DNA of 64,000 bases, from NCBI RefSeq assembly GCF_001455205.1, contig NZ_CP013341.1, forward strand, positions 186,001-250,000, in the 5' to 3' direction. Positions 40,888 to 51,268 of this stretch are shown in pieces. Each line of letters opens with the position of its first letter. Position 1 is the stretch's first letter. Source of the DNA: Nitrosomonas ureae (lineage in GTDB: Bacteria; Pseudomonadota; Gammaproteobacteria; Burkholderiales; Nitrosomonadaceae). The translations under genes and the position numbers were made by a program. Below the pieces are notes generated by a model, which ran no database searches, was not told the DNA's origin, and worked only from the letters and a program-made list of their open reading frames with translations.

Positions 40888-41684
40888 TAACTCACCCCTC
40901 TAAACATGAAAGCGGTCAAAATAAAATCAAGTCCTAAAATAACTAACGAAGAAGTCACAACCGTACGCGTAGTCGCGCCAGATACACCTTCCGCCGTGGG
41001 CGGCGCATCATATCCTTCAAAAACCGCAATCGCAGTAACCGCCACACCAAAAAAACAACTTTTAATAAAACCATTCAAAATATCAAAGCGGAAATCAACC
41101 GCACTTTGCATCTGCGACCAGTAGGAACCTTCATCCACACCAATGAACACCACAGTAACCAGATAACCGCCAAAAACACCCATCACGGAAAACATTGCCG
41201 CCAGAAACGGCATGGAAATCACGCCAGCCCAGAACCGTGGAGCGACGACACGGGCAATCGGGTCAACGGCCATCATTCCCATCGCCGCCAATTGCTCGGT
41301 TGCTTTCATCAAGCCTATTTCTGCAGTAATTGCAGAACCCGCACGACTGGCAAACAATAACGCTGCCACGACCGGGCCCAGTTCCCGTACCAATGACAGC
41401 GCAACCAGCGTGCCAACGGCTGATTCCGAACCGTATTTCTGCAACGTTTCATAGCCCTGCAAACCCAGCACCATTCCCACGAACAAGCCTGATACGACGA
41501 TAATGATCAGCGACAAGACACCGGTAAAATACAACTCCCGTATGACCAGATTAAATCGGCGCAAACTGGTGCCTGATTTTAATAACACCAGAATAAAAAA
41601 ACGGCTGGCAATACCCAGCCGCCAGATACTTTCAATCACACGATGCCCGATATTCCGAATACCGGATACGATCCGCTTAGGCAA
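40887..41684 (-). CDS. mlaE: MlaE, permease subunit
   Basis: This 265-residue membrane protein has about five to six segments and the family motifs E-L-Y-F-T-G-V-L-S-L, S-L-V-R-E-L-G-P-V and G-L-M-K-A-T-E-Q-L-A-A-M-G. It forms the membrane core of the Mla phospholipid transporter with MlaF. It overlaps mlaF by 8 bp and abuts mlaD. Confidence 0.95.
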   Translation of the reverse strand: MPKRIVSGIRNIGHRVIESIWRLGIASRFFILVLLKSGTSLRRFNLVIRELYFTGVLSLIIIVVSGLFVGMVLGLQGYETLQKYGSESAVGTLVALSLVRELGPVVAALLFASRAGSAITAEIGLMKATEQLAAMGMMAVDPIARVVAPRFWAGVISMPFLAAMFSVMGVFGGYLVTVVFIGVDEGSYWSQMQSAVDFRFDILNGFIKSCFFGVAVTAIAVFEGYDAPPTAEGVSGATTRTVVTSSLVILGLDFILTAFMFRGVS

Positions 41685-42489
41685 CGCTATCCTCCAGATT
41701 CAAATCCTTTCGATAAGCCCGGGCAGGATAATGAAAGGGCACCGGCCCATCCTCTTCGCCATGAATAAATTGATGCACAAAGGGTGCGACAGATTCACGC
41801 ACTTCTTTGGGTGTGCCTTCGGCTGCTATCACGCCATCCGCAATAAAATAAACATAATCAACAATTTTCAAGGATTCCTGCACATCGTGCGTCACCACAA
41901 TTGAAGTCATACCGAGTGAGTCAGTAAGCCGACGAATCAGATTACCAATCACACTGAGCGAAATCGGATCAAGCCCGGTAAATGGTTCATCATACATGAT
42001 CAACATCGGATCCAACGCGATCGAACGGGCCAAAGCCACACGTCGCGCCATCCCACCGGATAATTCATTAGGCATCAACCGATGTGCGCCGCGCAAACCG
42101 ACTGCATGCAATTTCATCAATACCAGATCACGAATCATCGATTCCGGCAAATTGGTATGTTCACGCATCTGAAACGCCACATTGTCAAATACGGACAAGT
42201 CCGTAAACAATGCGCCAAACTGAAACAACATGCCCATTTTGCGCCGCAGCTTAAACAACGCATCGCGATCCAGTTCATGCACCACTTCTCCCGCAAATTT
42301 CACGTATCCCGAGGTGGGTTGAATCGCGCCACTGATTAATCGTAGCAACGTTGTTTTGCCCGATCCGCTGCCACCCATCACCGCGATAACCTGCCCGCGC
42401 CGCATGGTCATATCGATGCCCTTCAAAATCGCGCGCGTATCATAGGAAAAATTCAGATCGCTGACTTCAATTAAATTGTCAGATGTCAT
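41677..42489 (-). CDS. mlaF: MlaF, ATPase subunit
   Basis: This 270-residue ABC ATPase has Walker A M-G-G-S-G-S-G-K-T-T near 38-47, signature L-S-G-G-M-A-R-R and Walker B L-I-M-Y-D-E-P-F-T-G-L-D-P. It drives lipid transport across the periplasm via MlaE. It is the first gene of the mlaFEDCB order seen in E. coli. The 345-bp gap upstream should hold the operon promoter. Confidence 0.96.
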   Translation of the reverse strand: MTSDNLIEVSDLNFSYDTRAILKGIDMTMRRGQVIAVMGGSGSGKTTLLRLISGAIQPTSGYVKFAGEVVHELDRDALFKLRRKMGMLFQFGALFTDLSVFDNVAFQMREHTNLPESMIRDLVLMKLHAVGLRGAHRLMPNELSGGMARRVALARSIALDPMLIMYDEPFTGLDPISLSVIGNLIRRLTDSLGMTSIVVTHDVQESLKIVDYVYFIADGVIAAEGTPKEVRESVAPFVHQFIHGEEDGPVPFHYPARAYRKDLNLEDSVA

Positions 42490-42834
42490 GCTACTATGTA
42501 ATCAGGTTGATATGGACGATTCCATAAATGGTTATGGCTGAAAGATTTTAATGAGTGTAAATGATGAAGCACAAAGATAAGAAAAACCAGATATCGATTA
42601 AATTAAACAGGTGCTAATTTTAATCTACTTTTCTTCGGAATATTGCGCTATATTCATCTCGCCCGTATCTCTCTTGCCAAAAATTTCTTAATAAATCCGC
42701 AAAAATGCATGATCTTGCACATGACCCAGCGATCTCATTCACGCATCAACCCGGCAGGCAACCCAAAATTCAATGCAGTATTATTCATGATGCTTGTCTC
42801 ATGCCGCTGCACTTGATGCTATTCCTGATAGGCG
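42490..42834. other. Divergent intergenic region mlaF / nuclease
   Basis: No gene seen. The two genes point apart, so promoters for both are expected here; none is clear enough to mark. Confidence 0.35.
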
Positions 42835-43686
42835 ATGCAAATTAATTCCATGTTTCCTATAAAGAAATTTCCTCTGCTCGCTTATCTGGTTCTCAATCTT
42901 GTCACGCCCGCACTGCTCGCAACCGAGATTTACCGCAGCGTCGATGACCGGGGCCGGATAACCTATTCCGATATCCCCTCAACCGGTGCTCAGAAACTTG
43001 ACATTATCAGTCAGCCAGGACGTCATTTACATGACGTTGCCAGGGTATACGATGGCGACACCATCATATTGACGGATAAAAAACAGATTCGTTTATTAGG
43101 AGTCAACACCCCAGAAATAGAAAGCCGGCTGCGAGCTGAAGAGCCTGGCGGAGTAGTGGCTAAGAAATGGCTGCAGGCTCAGTTGCAGGAAAACAAAGTC
43201 TATCTGGAGTATGATCAAACCAAGCGGGATAAGTACAAGCGCCTGCTCGCGCACGTTTTTACCCCTGATGGCAAACATATCAACCAAGCATTATTGGAAA
43301 ACGGTCTGGCTTTCGTCAGTATCATCCCGCCTAATATACGTTACAGCGATAAGTTGATTCAGGCTCAGCTGCAGGCCGAGAAACAAAAGCTCGGTATCTG
43401 GTCAATGCCGGATTATCAACCCAAGCCGATCGAACAAATCGCCAATCACAACAAAGGCTGGCAGCGGTTCACCGGAATTCCCGCATCCATTAAGAAAAGC
43501 AGAAAATACACGCGACTGATGTTTGATGACAAGATAGATATACGCATCCAGAATACCAATCTCGATCTGTTCCCCGCACTGAATACTTATGTAGGAAAAT
43601 CGCTGGAGATCCGGGGTTGGGTATCGCGCAACAAGGATCACTACACTGTGTTAATTCAACACCCCAGCGCGTTGATCATACGATAA
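42835..43686 (+). CDS. Secreted nuclease with DUF4124 and SNase domains
   Basis: This 283-residue protein has a signal peptide (ending near residue 30), then a DUF4124-like segment (E-I-Y-R-S-V-D-D-R-G-R-I-T-Y-S-D), followed by an SNase domain with the catalytic-type motifs V-Y-D-G-D-T-I, I-R-L-L-G-V-N-T-P-E and the D-K-Y-K-R-L-L-A-H-V-F core. The Arg and Glu residues used for Ca2+-dependent cleavage appear kept. The last 75 residues are an OB-like tail (E-I-R-G-W-V-S). DUF4124 is often found at the N-terminus of periplasmic proteins. An ATG six residues downstream is also possible. Confidence 0.85.
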   Translation: MQINSMFPIKKFPLLAYLVLNLVTPALLATEIYRSVDDRGRITYSDIPSTGAQKLDIISQPGRHLHDVARVYDGDTIILTDKKQIRLLGVNTPEIESRLRAEEPGGVVAKKWLQAQLQENKVYLEYDQTKRDKYKRLLAHVFTPDGKHINQALLENGLAFVSIIPPNIRYSDKLIQAQLQAEKQKLGIWSMPDYQPKPIEQIANHNKGWQRFTGIPASIKKSRKYTRLMFDDKIDIRIQNTNLDLFPALNTYVGKSLEIRGWVSRNKDHYTVLIQHPSALIIR

Positions 43687-43794
43687 TCGCCAGCAATGAG
43701 TTAAAATTCCCGAGTTGCAGAAATATTGGGAAATATGCTTAAGCGGGTGCTTAGGTTGATGGAAAACATTGCTTTTTCTCACAATATCGTGCAA

Positions 43795-45102
43795 TCAATC
43801 ATTAAAAAATCGCTTCAGCACCTTAATCAGATATTCATGGTCCTGTACCCCTGCGCTTTCGCGAATGCTGTGCATCGCCCACATCGGACAGCCGATATCG
43901 ACGCTGCGTATGCCGAGTTTCGCTGAAGCAATCGGGCCGATCGTACTACCGCAGGGCAAATCGCTGCGATGGGAGTAGCGTTGATAAGGAACATCCGCTT
44001 CCTTGCACCAGCGGATAAAACGGGCGGTGGAAATGCTTTCAGAACTATAACGGCGATTTGCGTTAAATTTAATCGCCGGGCCGTGGTTGACAATAACACT
44101 ATGATCCGCTTCATAAGCCGAAGCAAAGTTGGGATGAAAGGCATGCGCCATATCCGCGCTGATCAGAAAACTGTTCGCCGATGCGCATGACATGGCATCC
44201 CGATCCGATGAAGTGGCGATACTGACACGCTGCAATACATCAGTTAGAAAACTACCTGCCGCTCCGATATGACTCCTGCTGCCAATCTCCTCATGATCGA
44301 AAAATGCGCAGACCAGCGTACTCTCAGCAGAATTTAATACATCCTCGTCAAGCAGGGCCTGCAATCCTGCATGGCAAGAGGCCAGGTTATCGATTTGACT
44401 GTTGGCATAAAATTCCTGATTCGCACCCCAGAATGCGCCTTTTTGCGTGTCGTAAACTGCCAGATCCCAGGCTAGAATCTGCTCAGCCTCTATCTCTGCC
44501 AACTGCGCCAATAATGCGACAAAATACGACTGTGGCGGCAATTGATCTGCGGTCAATTGCGCGAGCAATAGAAATAGCTCATTTTGCTTATGCAGCTTCA
44601 ACCCATCTTCATTGACACCCCGGTTCAAATGAATCGCAAGATTCGGCAAGCGTAACAAAGATTGATCGATGCGCACTAATTTGTGTGAGAGCCTTCCTTG
44701 CTCATCAGTATAGCTAATCCGTCCGGCCAAACTCAGGTCACGGTCGGTAAAGGTTGCAAGAATCGGCCCGCCGTAAATTTCAACACCAACCCTGGCTATG
44801 CCATTGCTCACGGTCGCGGCGTTCGGTCTGATGCGGAATCCCGGTGAGTCCGTATGCGCCCCCACAATCTTGAAACCCGATTCAGAAGGTGTGGTATGTC
44901 CCAACACAAACAGCACGATCGAAGAATCATCGCGCACGACGTAATACCGCCCGCCCGCTTGCAACTGCCATTTGACCGTCTCATCCAACCTGGCAAACTG
45001 AAATGCCCGGATCGCCGATTCAACTGTAGCAACGGCATGCCAAGGGCTCGGGCTTTCATCAATAAAATTTAGCAAATGCTGTACGTATTGTTTTGCACTC
45101 AT
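43795..45102 (-). CDS. apeB: M18 family aminopeptidase (aspartyl aminopeptidase-like)
   Basis: From the ATG at 45102 this 435-residue metallopeptidase has the M18 motifs: G-A-H-T-D-S-P-G near residue 87 (metal His/Asp), D-H-E-E-I-G-S near 262, and the late H-S-I-R-E-S-A-G. It removes N-terminal residues, usually acidic ones, with two Zn2+ ions. Normal length. A longer start at 45111 adds three residues. Symbol by family similarity only. Confidence 0.92.
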   Translation of the reverse strand: MSAKQYVQHLLNFIDESPSPWHAVATVESAIRAFQFARLDETVKWQLQAGGRYYVVRDDSSIVLFVLGHTTPSESGFKIVGAHTDSPGFRIRPNAATVSNGIARVGVEIYGGPILATFTDRDLSLAGRISYTDEQGRLSHKLVRIDQSLLRLPNLAIHLNRGVNEDGLKLHKQNELFLLLAQLTADQLPPQSYFVALLAQLAEIEAEQILAWDLAVYDTQKGAFWGANQEFYANSQIDNLASCHAGLQALLDEDVLNSAESTLVCAFFDHEEIGSRSHIGAAGSFLTDVLQRVSIATSSDRDAMSCASANSFLISADMAHAFHPNFASAYEADHSVIVNHGPAIKFNANRRYSSESISTARFIRWCKEADVPYQRYSHRSDLPCGSTIGPIASAKLGIRSVDIGCPMWAMHSIRESAGVQDHEYLIKVLKRFFND

Positions 45103-45111
45103 TTTGCACAT

Positions 45112-45948
45112 TGTATAAATATCAAACCTAGGTTGATCATAGCCTTCGTTATCTTTCGAATTTTCTTACAATATTCAACACCTTCTTGCTCCACCGAATG
45201 ATGCCGAACTGCTTCCAAGTTTTCACGCATCACCTCCGTAACTAATTTAGAATCAATAATACTGATCTTCACAGTCCGATGTAATAGGGTATCAATCTTT
45301 GATTATCTCCCTAGTCCTCAAGGCCTTGAATCAAATTGACCATTTATTTCGGTAATCATTTGCATCCTCCCGGTATCAGCAGGGAAGTATTTAATTTTTA
45401 TTCAACTATATTATTTTTATGGGTTTTACACCAGAAATTCATCACAAAAAATTACGAGCTTGCAGACGTCAATTTCCGACAATTCGATAATCGTCAACAA
45501 GAACCCCTCATCGTTCACAAAAATGGCAATGACTTTTTCATGCTCCTAACTCTATCAACTACGCTTCAAATTTCCGCAAGAATTCCTCCCTTCCGGACAG
45601 CAAATATTGCCCGTCGAGACTATCGTGTATTGACCGGACTCGATCAGTTATTCGGGATATTTTTCCATTTAATTCGGGACATTTTCTTGATTGAAACATT
45701 CAACGAAGTGTGTTTCCATACCATGCACAGTTCAAATCAAGTGCATGTTATATATATTGGTGATTTGTGCATGAAGTAAAGTAGTAATCGTTTAAATTCA
45801 CTGCAAAATAACAGTTAAAAATCAATAATCCAGTGTTTTATGAAATGCCAGAGACCGGCAAGTTATCGGTGGCAGCTTTATAAAACCTGCCTTATGCAGC
45901 CTGCATTCTCATGAAAAAAATAAACTTTCATAATATTAAGGAAATACA
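45112..45948. other. Long intergenic region with no supported gene
   Basis: About 840 bases. One frame (45336-45779) could encode 147 residues but it lacks a ribosome-binding site, has odd composition and matches nothing I recognise, so I do not call it. The part near 45900 should hold the promoter of the RTX-type gene. Low coding signal overall. Confidence 0.4.
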
Positions 45949-48900
45949 ATGACAACAAAAACAATCAATGGTACTGGCGGCAACGATGCAATTTCGATTG
46001 CAGATAATGGTGCAGGCTTCGATGTAACCCTAAACGTAAACACAATCGGTCCATTTGTCGACGATACGATTATCGTGAATGGCGGATTCGGCAACGATGA
46101 CATCGACTTATCCGCACTAACTTCCGCATCTGGAGTCACAAATGTCACTATTAACGGAGGCGTCGGCAATGATAATCTCACCGGTAGCCAAATAAACAAC
46201 ACCTTCCTGGTCTCCGGCGGTGGCGAAGGCAGCGATACTTATCAAGGTGGTGCCGACAACGACACCATCAAGGCACAAAGCAACAACACTACGATCGGTC
46301 TGGCAGGCAATTTCAACGCCAGCAACAGCGTTGAAACCATCACCGCTGATGGCAAGACTGGCGTGACAGTAGCAGGTGACGGCTCAGGCAACATTCTCGA
46401 CTTCACCGGCACCGCGCTGACCGATGTTTTGATAGATGGCGGCTTCGGCAACGACACCATCACCGGCAATGATGATGCCAATACCATCCGAGGTGGCGTG
46501 GGTAACGACACTATCAACGGCGCTGGCGGCGAGGACACCTTCCTGGTCTCCGGCGGTGGCGAAGGCAGCGATACTTATCAAGGGGGTGCCGACAACGACA
46601 CCATCAAGGCACAAAGCAACAACACTACGATCGGTCTGGCAGGCAATTTCAACGCCAGCAACAGCGTTGAAACCATCACCGCTGATGGCAAGACTGGCGT
46701 GACAGTAGCAGGTGACGGCTCAGGCAACATTCTCGACTTCACCGGCACCGCGCTGACCGATGTTTTGATAGATGGCGGCTTCGGCAACGACACCATCACC
46801 GGCAATGATGATGCCAATACCATCCGAGGTGGCGTGGGTAACGACACTATCAACGGCGCTGGCGGCGAGGACACCTTCCTGGTCTCCGGCGGTGGCGAAG
46901 GCAGCGATACTTATCAAGGGGGTGCCGACAACGACACCATCAAGGCACAAAGCAACAACACTACGATCGGTCTGGCAGGCAATTTCAACGCCAGCAACAG
47001 CGTTGAAACCATCACCGCTGATGGCAAGACTGGCGTGACAGTAGCAGGTGACGGCTCAGGCAACATTCTCGACTTCACCGGCACCGCGCTGACCGATGTT
47101 TTGATAGATGGCGGCTTCGGCAACGACACCATCACCGGCAATGATGATGCCAATACCATCCGAGGTGGCGTGGGTAACGACACTATCAACGGCGCTGGCG
47201 GCGAGGACACCTTCCTGGTCTCCGGCGGTGGCGAAGGCAGCGATACTTATCAAGGGGGTGCCGACAACGACACCATCAAGGCACAAAGCAACAACACTAC
47301 GATCGGTCTGGCAGGCAATTTCAACGCCAGCAACAGCGTTGAAACCATCACCGCTGATGGCAAGACTGGCGTGACAGTAGCAGGTGACGGCTCAGGCAAC
47401 ATTCTCGACTTCACCGGCACCGCGCTGACCGATGTTTTGATAGATGGCGGCTTCGGCAACGACACCATCACCGGCAATGATGATGCCAATACCATCCGAG
47501 GTGGCGTGGGTAACGACACTATCAACGGCGCTGGCGGCGAGGACACCTTCCTGGTCTCCGGCGGTGGCGAAGGCAGCGATACTTATCAAGGGGGTGCCGA
47601 CAACGACACCATCAAGGCACAAAGCAACAACACTACGATCGGTCTGGCAGGCAATTTCAACGCCAGCAACAGCGTTGAAACCATCACCGCTGATGGCAAG
47701 ACTGGCGTGACAGTAGCAGGTGACGGCTCAGGCAACATTCTCGACTTCTCCGGTACCACGCTGACCGATGTAGTGGTTAACGGCGGCTTCGGCAACGACA
47801 CTATTACTGGCAACAACCAGGCCAATACGTTACGGGGCGGTGAAGGCGCCGATTCCATCAGGGGATCAAATGGAGCTGATTCGCTCTTCGGTGATAACGG
47901 CAATGACACTTTTCTCGTCAGTGGCTCCAGTGATGGCCTGGATACGATCAATGGCGGCAATGGCACTGATAAATGGTTGGGTGGCTCCGGCAACGATTAC
48001 TTCTATGTCAGCGGAATAACCGGCAATCTGGACAACCTCACTTCCATTGAAGCTATCGATGGCGCTGGCAGTTATGATCGGATCGTCGGTACTTCGGGTA
48101 ATGATACGATTGATTTCAGTTCTGGCAATCCATCATTGGCCGGTATTGAAGAAATTGATGGCGGCAACGGTGTTGATACCATAACCGGTACCGACAACGC
48201 AGATACCATTCGTGGTAACAACGGCAACGATATCCTGAACGGTGGTCTGGGTGCTGATACCTTCCTGGTCAGTGGCTCCAGCGATGGCCTGGATGCGATT
48301 GATGGCGGCGATGGTGCCGATACCTGGCTGGGCGGTTCCGGCAACGATTACTTCTATGTCAGCGGAACAACCGGCAATCTGGACAACCTCACTTCCATTG
48401 AAGCTATCGATGGCGCTGGCGGTTATGATCGGATCGTCGGTACTTCGGGTAATGATACGATTGATTTCAGTTCTGGCAATCCATCATTGACCAGTATTGA
48501 AGAAATTGATGGCGGCAACGGTGTTGATACCATAACCGGTACCGACAACGCAGATACCATTCGTGGTAACAACGGCAACGATATCCTGAACGGTGGTCTG
48601 GGTGCTGATACCTTCCTGGTCAGTGGCTCCAGCGATGGCCTGGATGCGATTGATGGCGGCGATGGTGCCGATACCTGGCTGGGCGGTTCCGGCAACGATT
48701 ACTTCTATGTCAGCGGAACAACCGGCAATCTGGACAACCTCACTTCCATTGAAGCTATCGATGGCGCTGGCGGTTATGATCGGATCGTCGGTACTTCGGG
48801 TAATGATACGATTGATTTCAGTTCTGGCAATCCATCATTGACCAGTATTGAAGAAATTGATGGCGGCAACGGTGTTGATACCATAACCGGTACCGACAAC

Positions 48901-49545
48901 GCAGATACCATTCGTGGTAACAACGGCAACGATATCCTGAACGGTGGTCTGGGTGCTGATACCTTCCTGGTCAGTGGCTCCAGCGATGGCCTGGATGCGA
49001 TTGATGGCGGCGATGGTGCCGATACCTGGCTGGGCGGTTCCGGCAACGATTACTTCTATGTCAGCGGAACAACCGGCAATCTGGACAACCTCACTTCCAT
49101 TGAAGTTATCGATGGCGCTGGCGGTTATGATCGGATCGTCGGCACTTCGGGTAATGATACGATTGATTTCAGTTCTGGCAATCCATCACTGGCCGGTATT
49201 GAAGAAACTGATGGCGGCAGCGGCAACGATACCATAACCGTTTCCAACGCCTTGGCAACTAGTTACAGGGGCAGCGCGGGCAATGATACCTTCGTCGTCA
49301 CGACATCCTCTGCGGAATCCGCCATTCTGGACTTTGATGATTCTGGTGACGACGTTATCAACCTCAGCAACTTCGGGCTTACGCTTGCTCAAATCCAGGC
49401 TCTGTCAGCTACTGAAGGCGCCAATGTGCGTATTGACCTCACTTCAGCCGCTGGAAGCGGGGGTGCGGGCACAGGTGATATCATCCTGGTCGGAACGACA
49501 CTGGCCAGTCTGGATTTCGCCGGCAATAGCGACTTTATTATCTAA
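45949..49545 (+). CDS. RTX-type calcium-binding repeat protein, 1198 residues
   Basis: The protein is built of Ca2+-binding nonapeptides of the G-G-x-G-x-D type, for example G-G-F-G-N-D, G-G-V-G-N-D and G-G-L-G-A-D. It ends in a Type I-secretion-like tail (D-S-G-D-D-V-I-N-L-S ... L-D-F-A-G-N-S-D-F-I-I). No N-terminal signal peptide is seen, as expected for Type I substrates. The body is two sets of near-identical internal repeats, described separately. It could be a surface or secreted adhesin, S-layer-like protein or Ca-binding shell; no enzyme domain is seen. A clear ribosome-binding site (AAGGAAA) precedes the ATG. No Type I exporter genes are adjacent. Confidence 0.9.
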   Translation: MTTKTINGTGGNDAISIADNGAGFDVTLNVNTIGPFVDDTIIVNGGFGNDDIDLSALTSASGVTNVTINGGVGNDNLTGSQINNTFLVSGGGEGSDTYQGGADNDTIKAQSNNTTIGLAGNFNASNSVETITADGKTGVTVAGDGSGNILDFTGTALTDVLIDGGFGNDTITGNDDANTIRGGVGNDTINGAGGEDTFLVSGGGEGSDTYQGGADNDTIKAQSNNTTIGLAGNFNASNSVETITADGKTGVTVAGDGSGNILDFTGTALTDVLIDGGFGNDTITGNDDANTIRGGVGNDTINGAGGEDTFLVSGGGEGSDTYQGGADNDTIKAQSNNTTIGLAGNFNASNSVETITADGKTGVTVAGDGSGNILDFTGTALTDVLIDGGFGNDTITGNDDANTIRGGVGNDTINGAGGEDTFLVSGGGEGSDTYQGGADNDTIKAQSNNTTIGLAGNFNASNSVETITADGKTGVTVAGDGSGNILDFTGTALTDVLIDGGFGNDTITGNDDANTIRGGVGNDTINGAGGEDTFLVSGGGEGSDTYQGGADNDTIKAQSNNTTIGLAGNFNASNSVETITADGKTGVTVAGDGSGNILDFSGTTLTDVVVNGGFGNDTITGNNQANTLRGGEGADSIRGSNGADSLFGDNGNDTFLVSGSSDGLDTINGGNGTDKWLGGSGNDYFYVSGITGNLDNLTSIEAIDGAGSYDRIVGTSGNDTIDFSSGNPSLAGIEEIDGGNGVDTITGTDNADTIRGNNGNDILNGGLGADTFLVSGSSDGLDAIDGGDGADTWLGGSGNDYFYVSGTTGNLDNLTSIEAIDGAGGYDRIVGTSGNDTIDFSSGNPSLTSIEEIDGGNGVDTITGTDNADTIRGNNGNDILNGGLGADTFLVSGSSDGLDAIDGGDGADTWLGGSGNDYFYVSGTTGNLDNLTSIEAIDGAGGYDRIVGTSGNDTIDFSSGNPSLTSIEEIDGGNGVDTITGTDNADTIRGNNGNDILNGGLGADTFLVSGSSDGLDAIDGGDGADTWLGGSGNDYFYVSGTTGNLDNLTSIEVIDGAGGYDRIVGTSGNDTIDFSSGNPSLAGIEETDGGSGNDTITVSNALATSYRGSAGNDTFVVTTSSAESAILDFDDSGDDVINLSNFGLTLAQIQALSATEGANVRIDLTSAAGSGGAGTGDIILVGTTLASLDFAGNSDFII
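46201..47880 (+). repeat. 336-bp tandem repeats (unit A), five copies in the RTX gene
   Basis: Each unit encodes 112 residues, starting T-F-L-V-S-G-G-G-E-G-S-D. Copies begin at 46201, 46537, 46873, 47209 and 47545. Copies 2 to 4 look identical base for base; copy 1 differs at GGTGGT/GGGGGT and copy 5 diverges after about 47745. Confidence 0.95.
47908..49311 (+). repeat. 351-bp tandem repeats (unit B), four copies in the RTX gene
   Basis: Each unit encodes 117 residues, starting T-F-L-V-S-G-S-S-D-G-L-D. Copies begin at 47908 (diverged), 48259, 48610 and 48961; the last fades after about 49195. Middle copies are nearly identical, which suggests recent duplication or gene conversion. Confidence 0.93.
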
Positions 49546-49969
49546 TCGCCATAAAATTTCACTCGATCTTTACTAAACCAGCAAACCAGGGGAGGGATTC
49601 ATTAATCCTCTTCCTGGCTTGCAGTTTCAACAAATAAAAACCTGTGACCATCAATGACCGCTTATTGTGCCTGGATATTCATGATTATCTTATCTAGCAG
49701 GCACCCACCGGGCATTATGCGGAAATACCAATCGATTAGCGATGATGGCAACAAAATAGCCATTTTTCTTTCATTGTGGCATACGTGATAGCTCCAATCT
49801 GAACCTGAGTAGGCCGGATGATGGTCGCTCCTTTGAGTAGGTGAGATGCGCGCTGCTTATCTAGGTTTTACGTTCCTCACATCTATTGCTCTTTTTATCA
49901 AGAGCTAGTTTCTGAACGCCACTTCCACTTCACATAGGCATATAACACTACCACTATGCCAAATTCCTG
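49546..49969 (+). terminator. Downstream region of the RTX gene with a hairpin
   Basis: At 49581-49622 a 19-bp imperfect stem (GCAAACCAGG... with ...CCTGGCTTGC, G-T pairs allowed) around a 4-base loop could end the RTX transcript, although no T-run follows. The rest of the 424-bp gap has no gene. Confidence 0.5.
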
Positions 49970-51268
49970 CTAATCATCCCCGCCTTTACTACGATCAACC
50001 TCCAGCGCTCTCACTAAACTGGCACGATTTCCCCAGGCATTCCGAATATATGACACCACGAGTGCTACTTCCTCATTACGTAAAATCTGCTGGAACGGCG
50101 GCATTCCATAGGGCCGGGGATTTCCTGCCGTTGTGGCCGGATAACCGCCATTCAACACGCTGCGAATAACATTCAAAGGCGAATCCATCACTACACCTCG
50201 ATTACCGGCCAGTGCGGGATAAATACCCGGAGCGCCTTTTCCGTCAGCACCATGGCACGCTTGACAATATTCTTGATAAATTTTCCCGCCCAGTTCCAGT
50301 TGTTTGCGAAAACTGCCTGATGTCACCGAAAAATGAACACCAGTCACATTGCCTATGTCATTTTCCGTCAGTGATTTCAGATAGGCTGCCATAGCGAGCA
50401 CATCTTCTGACGATAAATATTGCAGGCTTTGCCTGACGACAGTGGCCATAGGCCCCGAAGCCACGGCACGCTTTGTGATACCCGTTGTCAGCAACGTAAC
50501 AATTTCCTCGATTTCCCAATCGCCGCTGCCTGCTTCCAGATTCGAAGACAGAGAAGGGGCATACCAATTCATGCCCATTATTTGCCCACCTGTTAATGCC
50601 TCGTCCTGACTCGCCCCCAACATATTGCGGGTGGTATGGCAGGCATTGCAATGACCTAACCCCTGCACCAGATAGGCACCACGATTCCATGCTGGGCTCT
50701 TGGATTGATCCGGCTTATAAACGCCTTCTTTAAAATACAAAGTGCGCCAGACCGCAAGCAATGATTCGGAATTATAGGGAAAGAAAATATCATGCGCCGG
50801 ATTAGTCTGCGAAACTGGGGGTAGCGATTGCAGATAAGCAAAAATTGCATCGGCATCTTGCCGCGTCACTTTGGTGTATTCGGTATAGGGAAAAGCGGGA
50901 TATAGAAGCCGCCCATCACGCGATTTGCCCTGATGCAGGGCTTGCCAGAAATCCTGTTGATTCCATAGGCCAATCCCCGTTTCTTTGTCAGGCGTGATAT
51001 TAGGTGTAATAAACACACCGAATGACGTGGACAATCGGCGCCCACCTGCAAATGGCTGCCCCCCCTTAGTCGTATGACATCCCATGCAATTACCAATGCG
51101 AGTTAAGTAAGCGCCATACTCCACTGCAGCAGAATGTTCCGCTTCACCAGCCATGACTTTCCCTGGCATCGTCAGCAAAACAAATGTCAGCGATATCCCG
51201 CATGCCCACAGCAAGATAATATTTTTCCAATAACCTATTACATTGAATATCATGACTCCGTGCCTCAT
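49970..51268 (-). CDS. Triheme cytochrome c (alcohol-dehydrogenase subunit-like)
   Basis: This 432-residue protein has an N-terminal membrane or signal segment and three haem c sites: C-M-G-C-H at 61-65, C-N-A-C-H near 207 and C-Q-A-C-H near 343. That spacing is like the triheme cytochrome subunit of membrane-bound alcohol and gluconate dehydrogenases. No dehydrogenase gene is adjacent, so the electron donor is unknown. Its ATG overlaps the stop of the upstream cytochrome gene by 4 bp (ATGA), so the two are co-translated. Confidence 0.9.
   Translation of the reverse strand: MRHGVMIFNVIGYWKNIILLWACGISLTFVLLTMPGKVMAGEAEHSAAVEYGAYLTRIGNCMGCHTTKGGQPFAGGRRLSTSFGVFITPNITPDKETGIGLWNQQDFWQALHQGKSRDGRLLYPAFPYTEYTKVTRQDADAIFAYLQSLPPVSQTNPAHDIFFPYNSESLLAVWRTLYFKEGVYKPDQSKSPAWNRGAYLVQGLGHCNACHTTRNMLGASQDEALTGGQIMGMNWYAPSLSSNLEAGSGDWEIEEIVTLLTTGITKRAVASGPMATVVRQSLQYLSSEDVLAMAAYLKSLTENDIGNVTGVHFSVTSGSFRKQLELGGKIYQEYCQACHGADGKGAPGIYPALAGNRGVVMDSPLNVIRSVLNGGYPATTAGNPRPYGMPPFQQILRNEEVALVVSYIRNAWGNRASLVRALEVDRSKGGDD

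Noticed and set aside
45336..45779. 147-codon frame between the aminopeptidase and the RTX gene
   Set aside because: No ribosome-binding site, odd composition and no family match; left as non-coding.
46242..49046. Long antisense frames of 90-135 codons in the RTX gene
   Set aside because: They repeat at the same 336- and 351-bp spacing as the sense gene, have no start signals and are by-products of the repeated codons.
46201..49311. Repeats considered as a CRISPR array
   Set aside because: The units are over 300 bp, directly tandem without spacers, and encode protein in frame.
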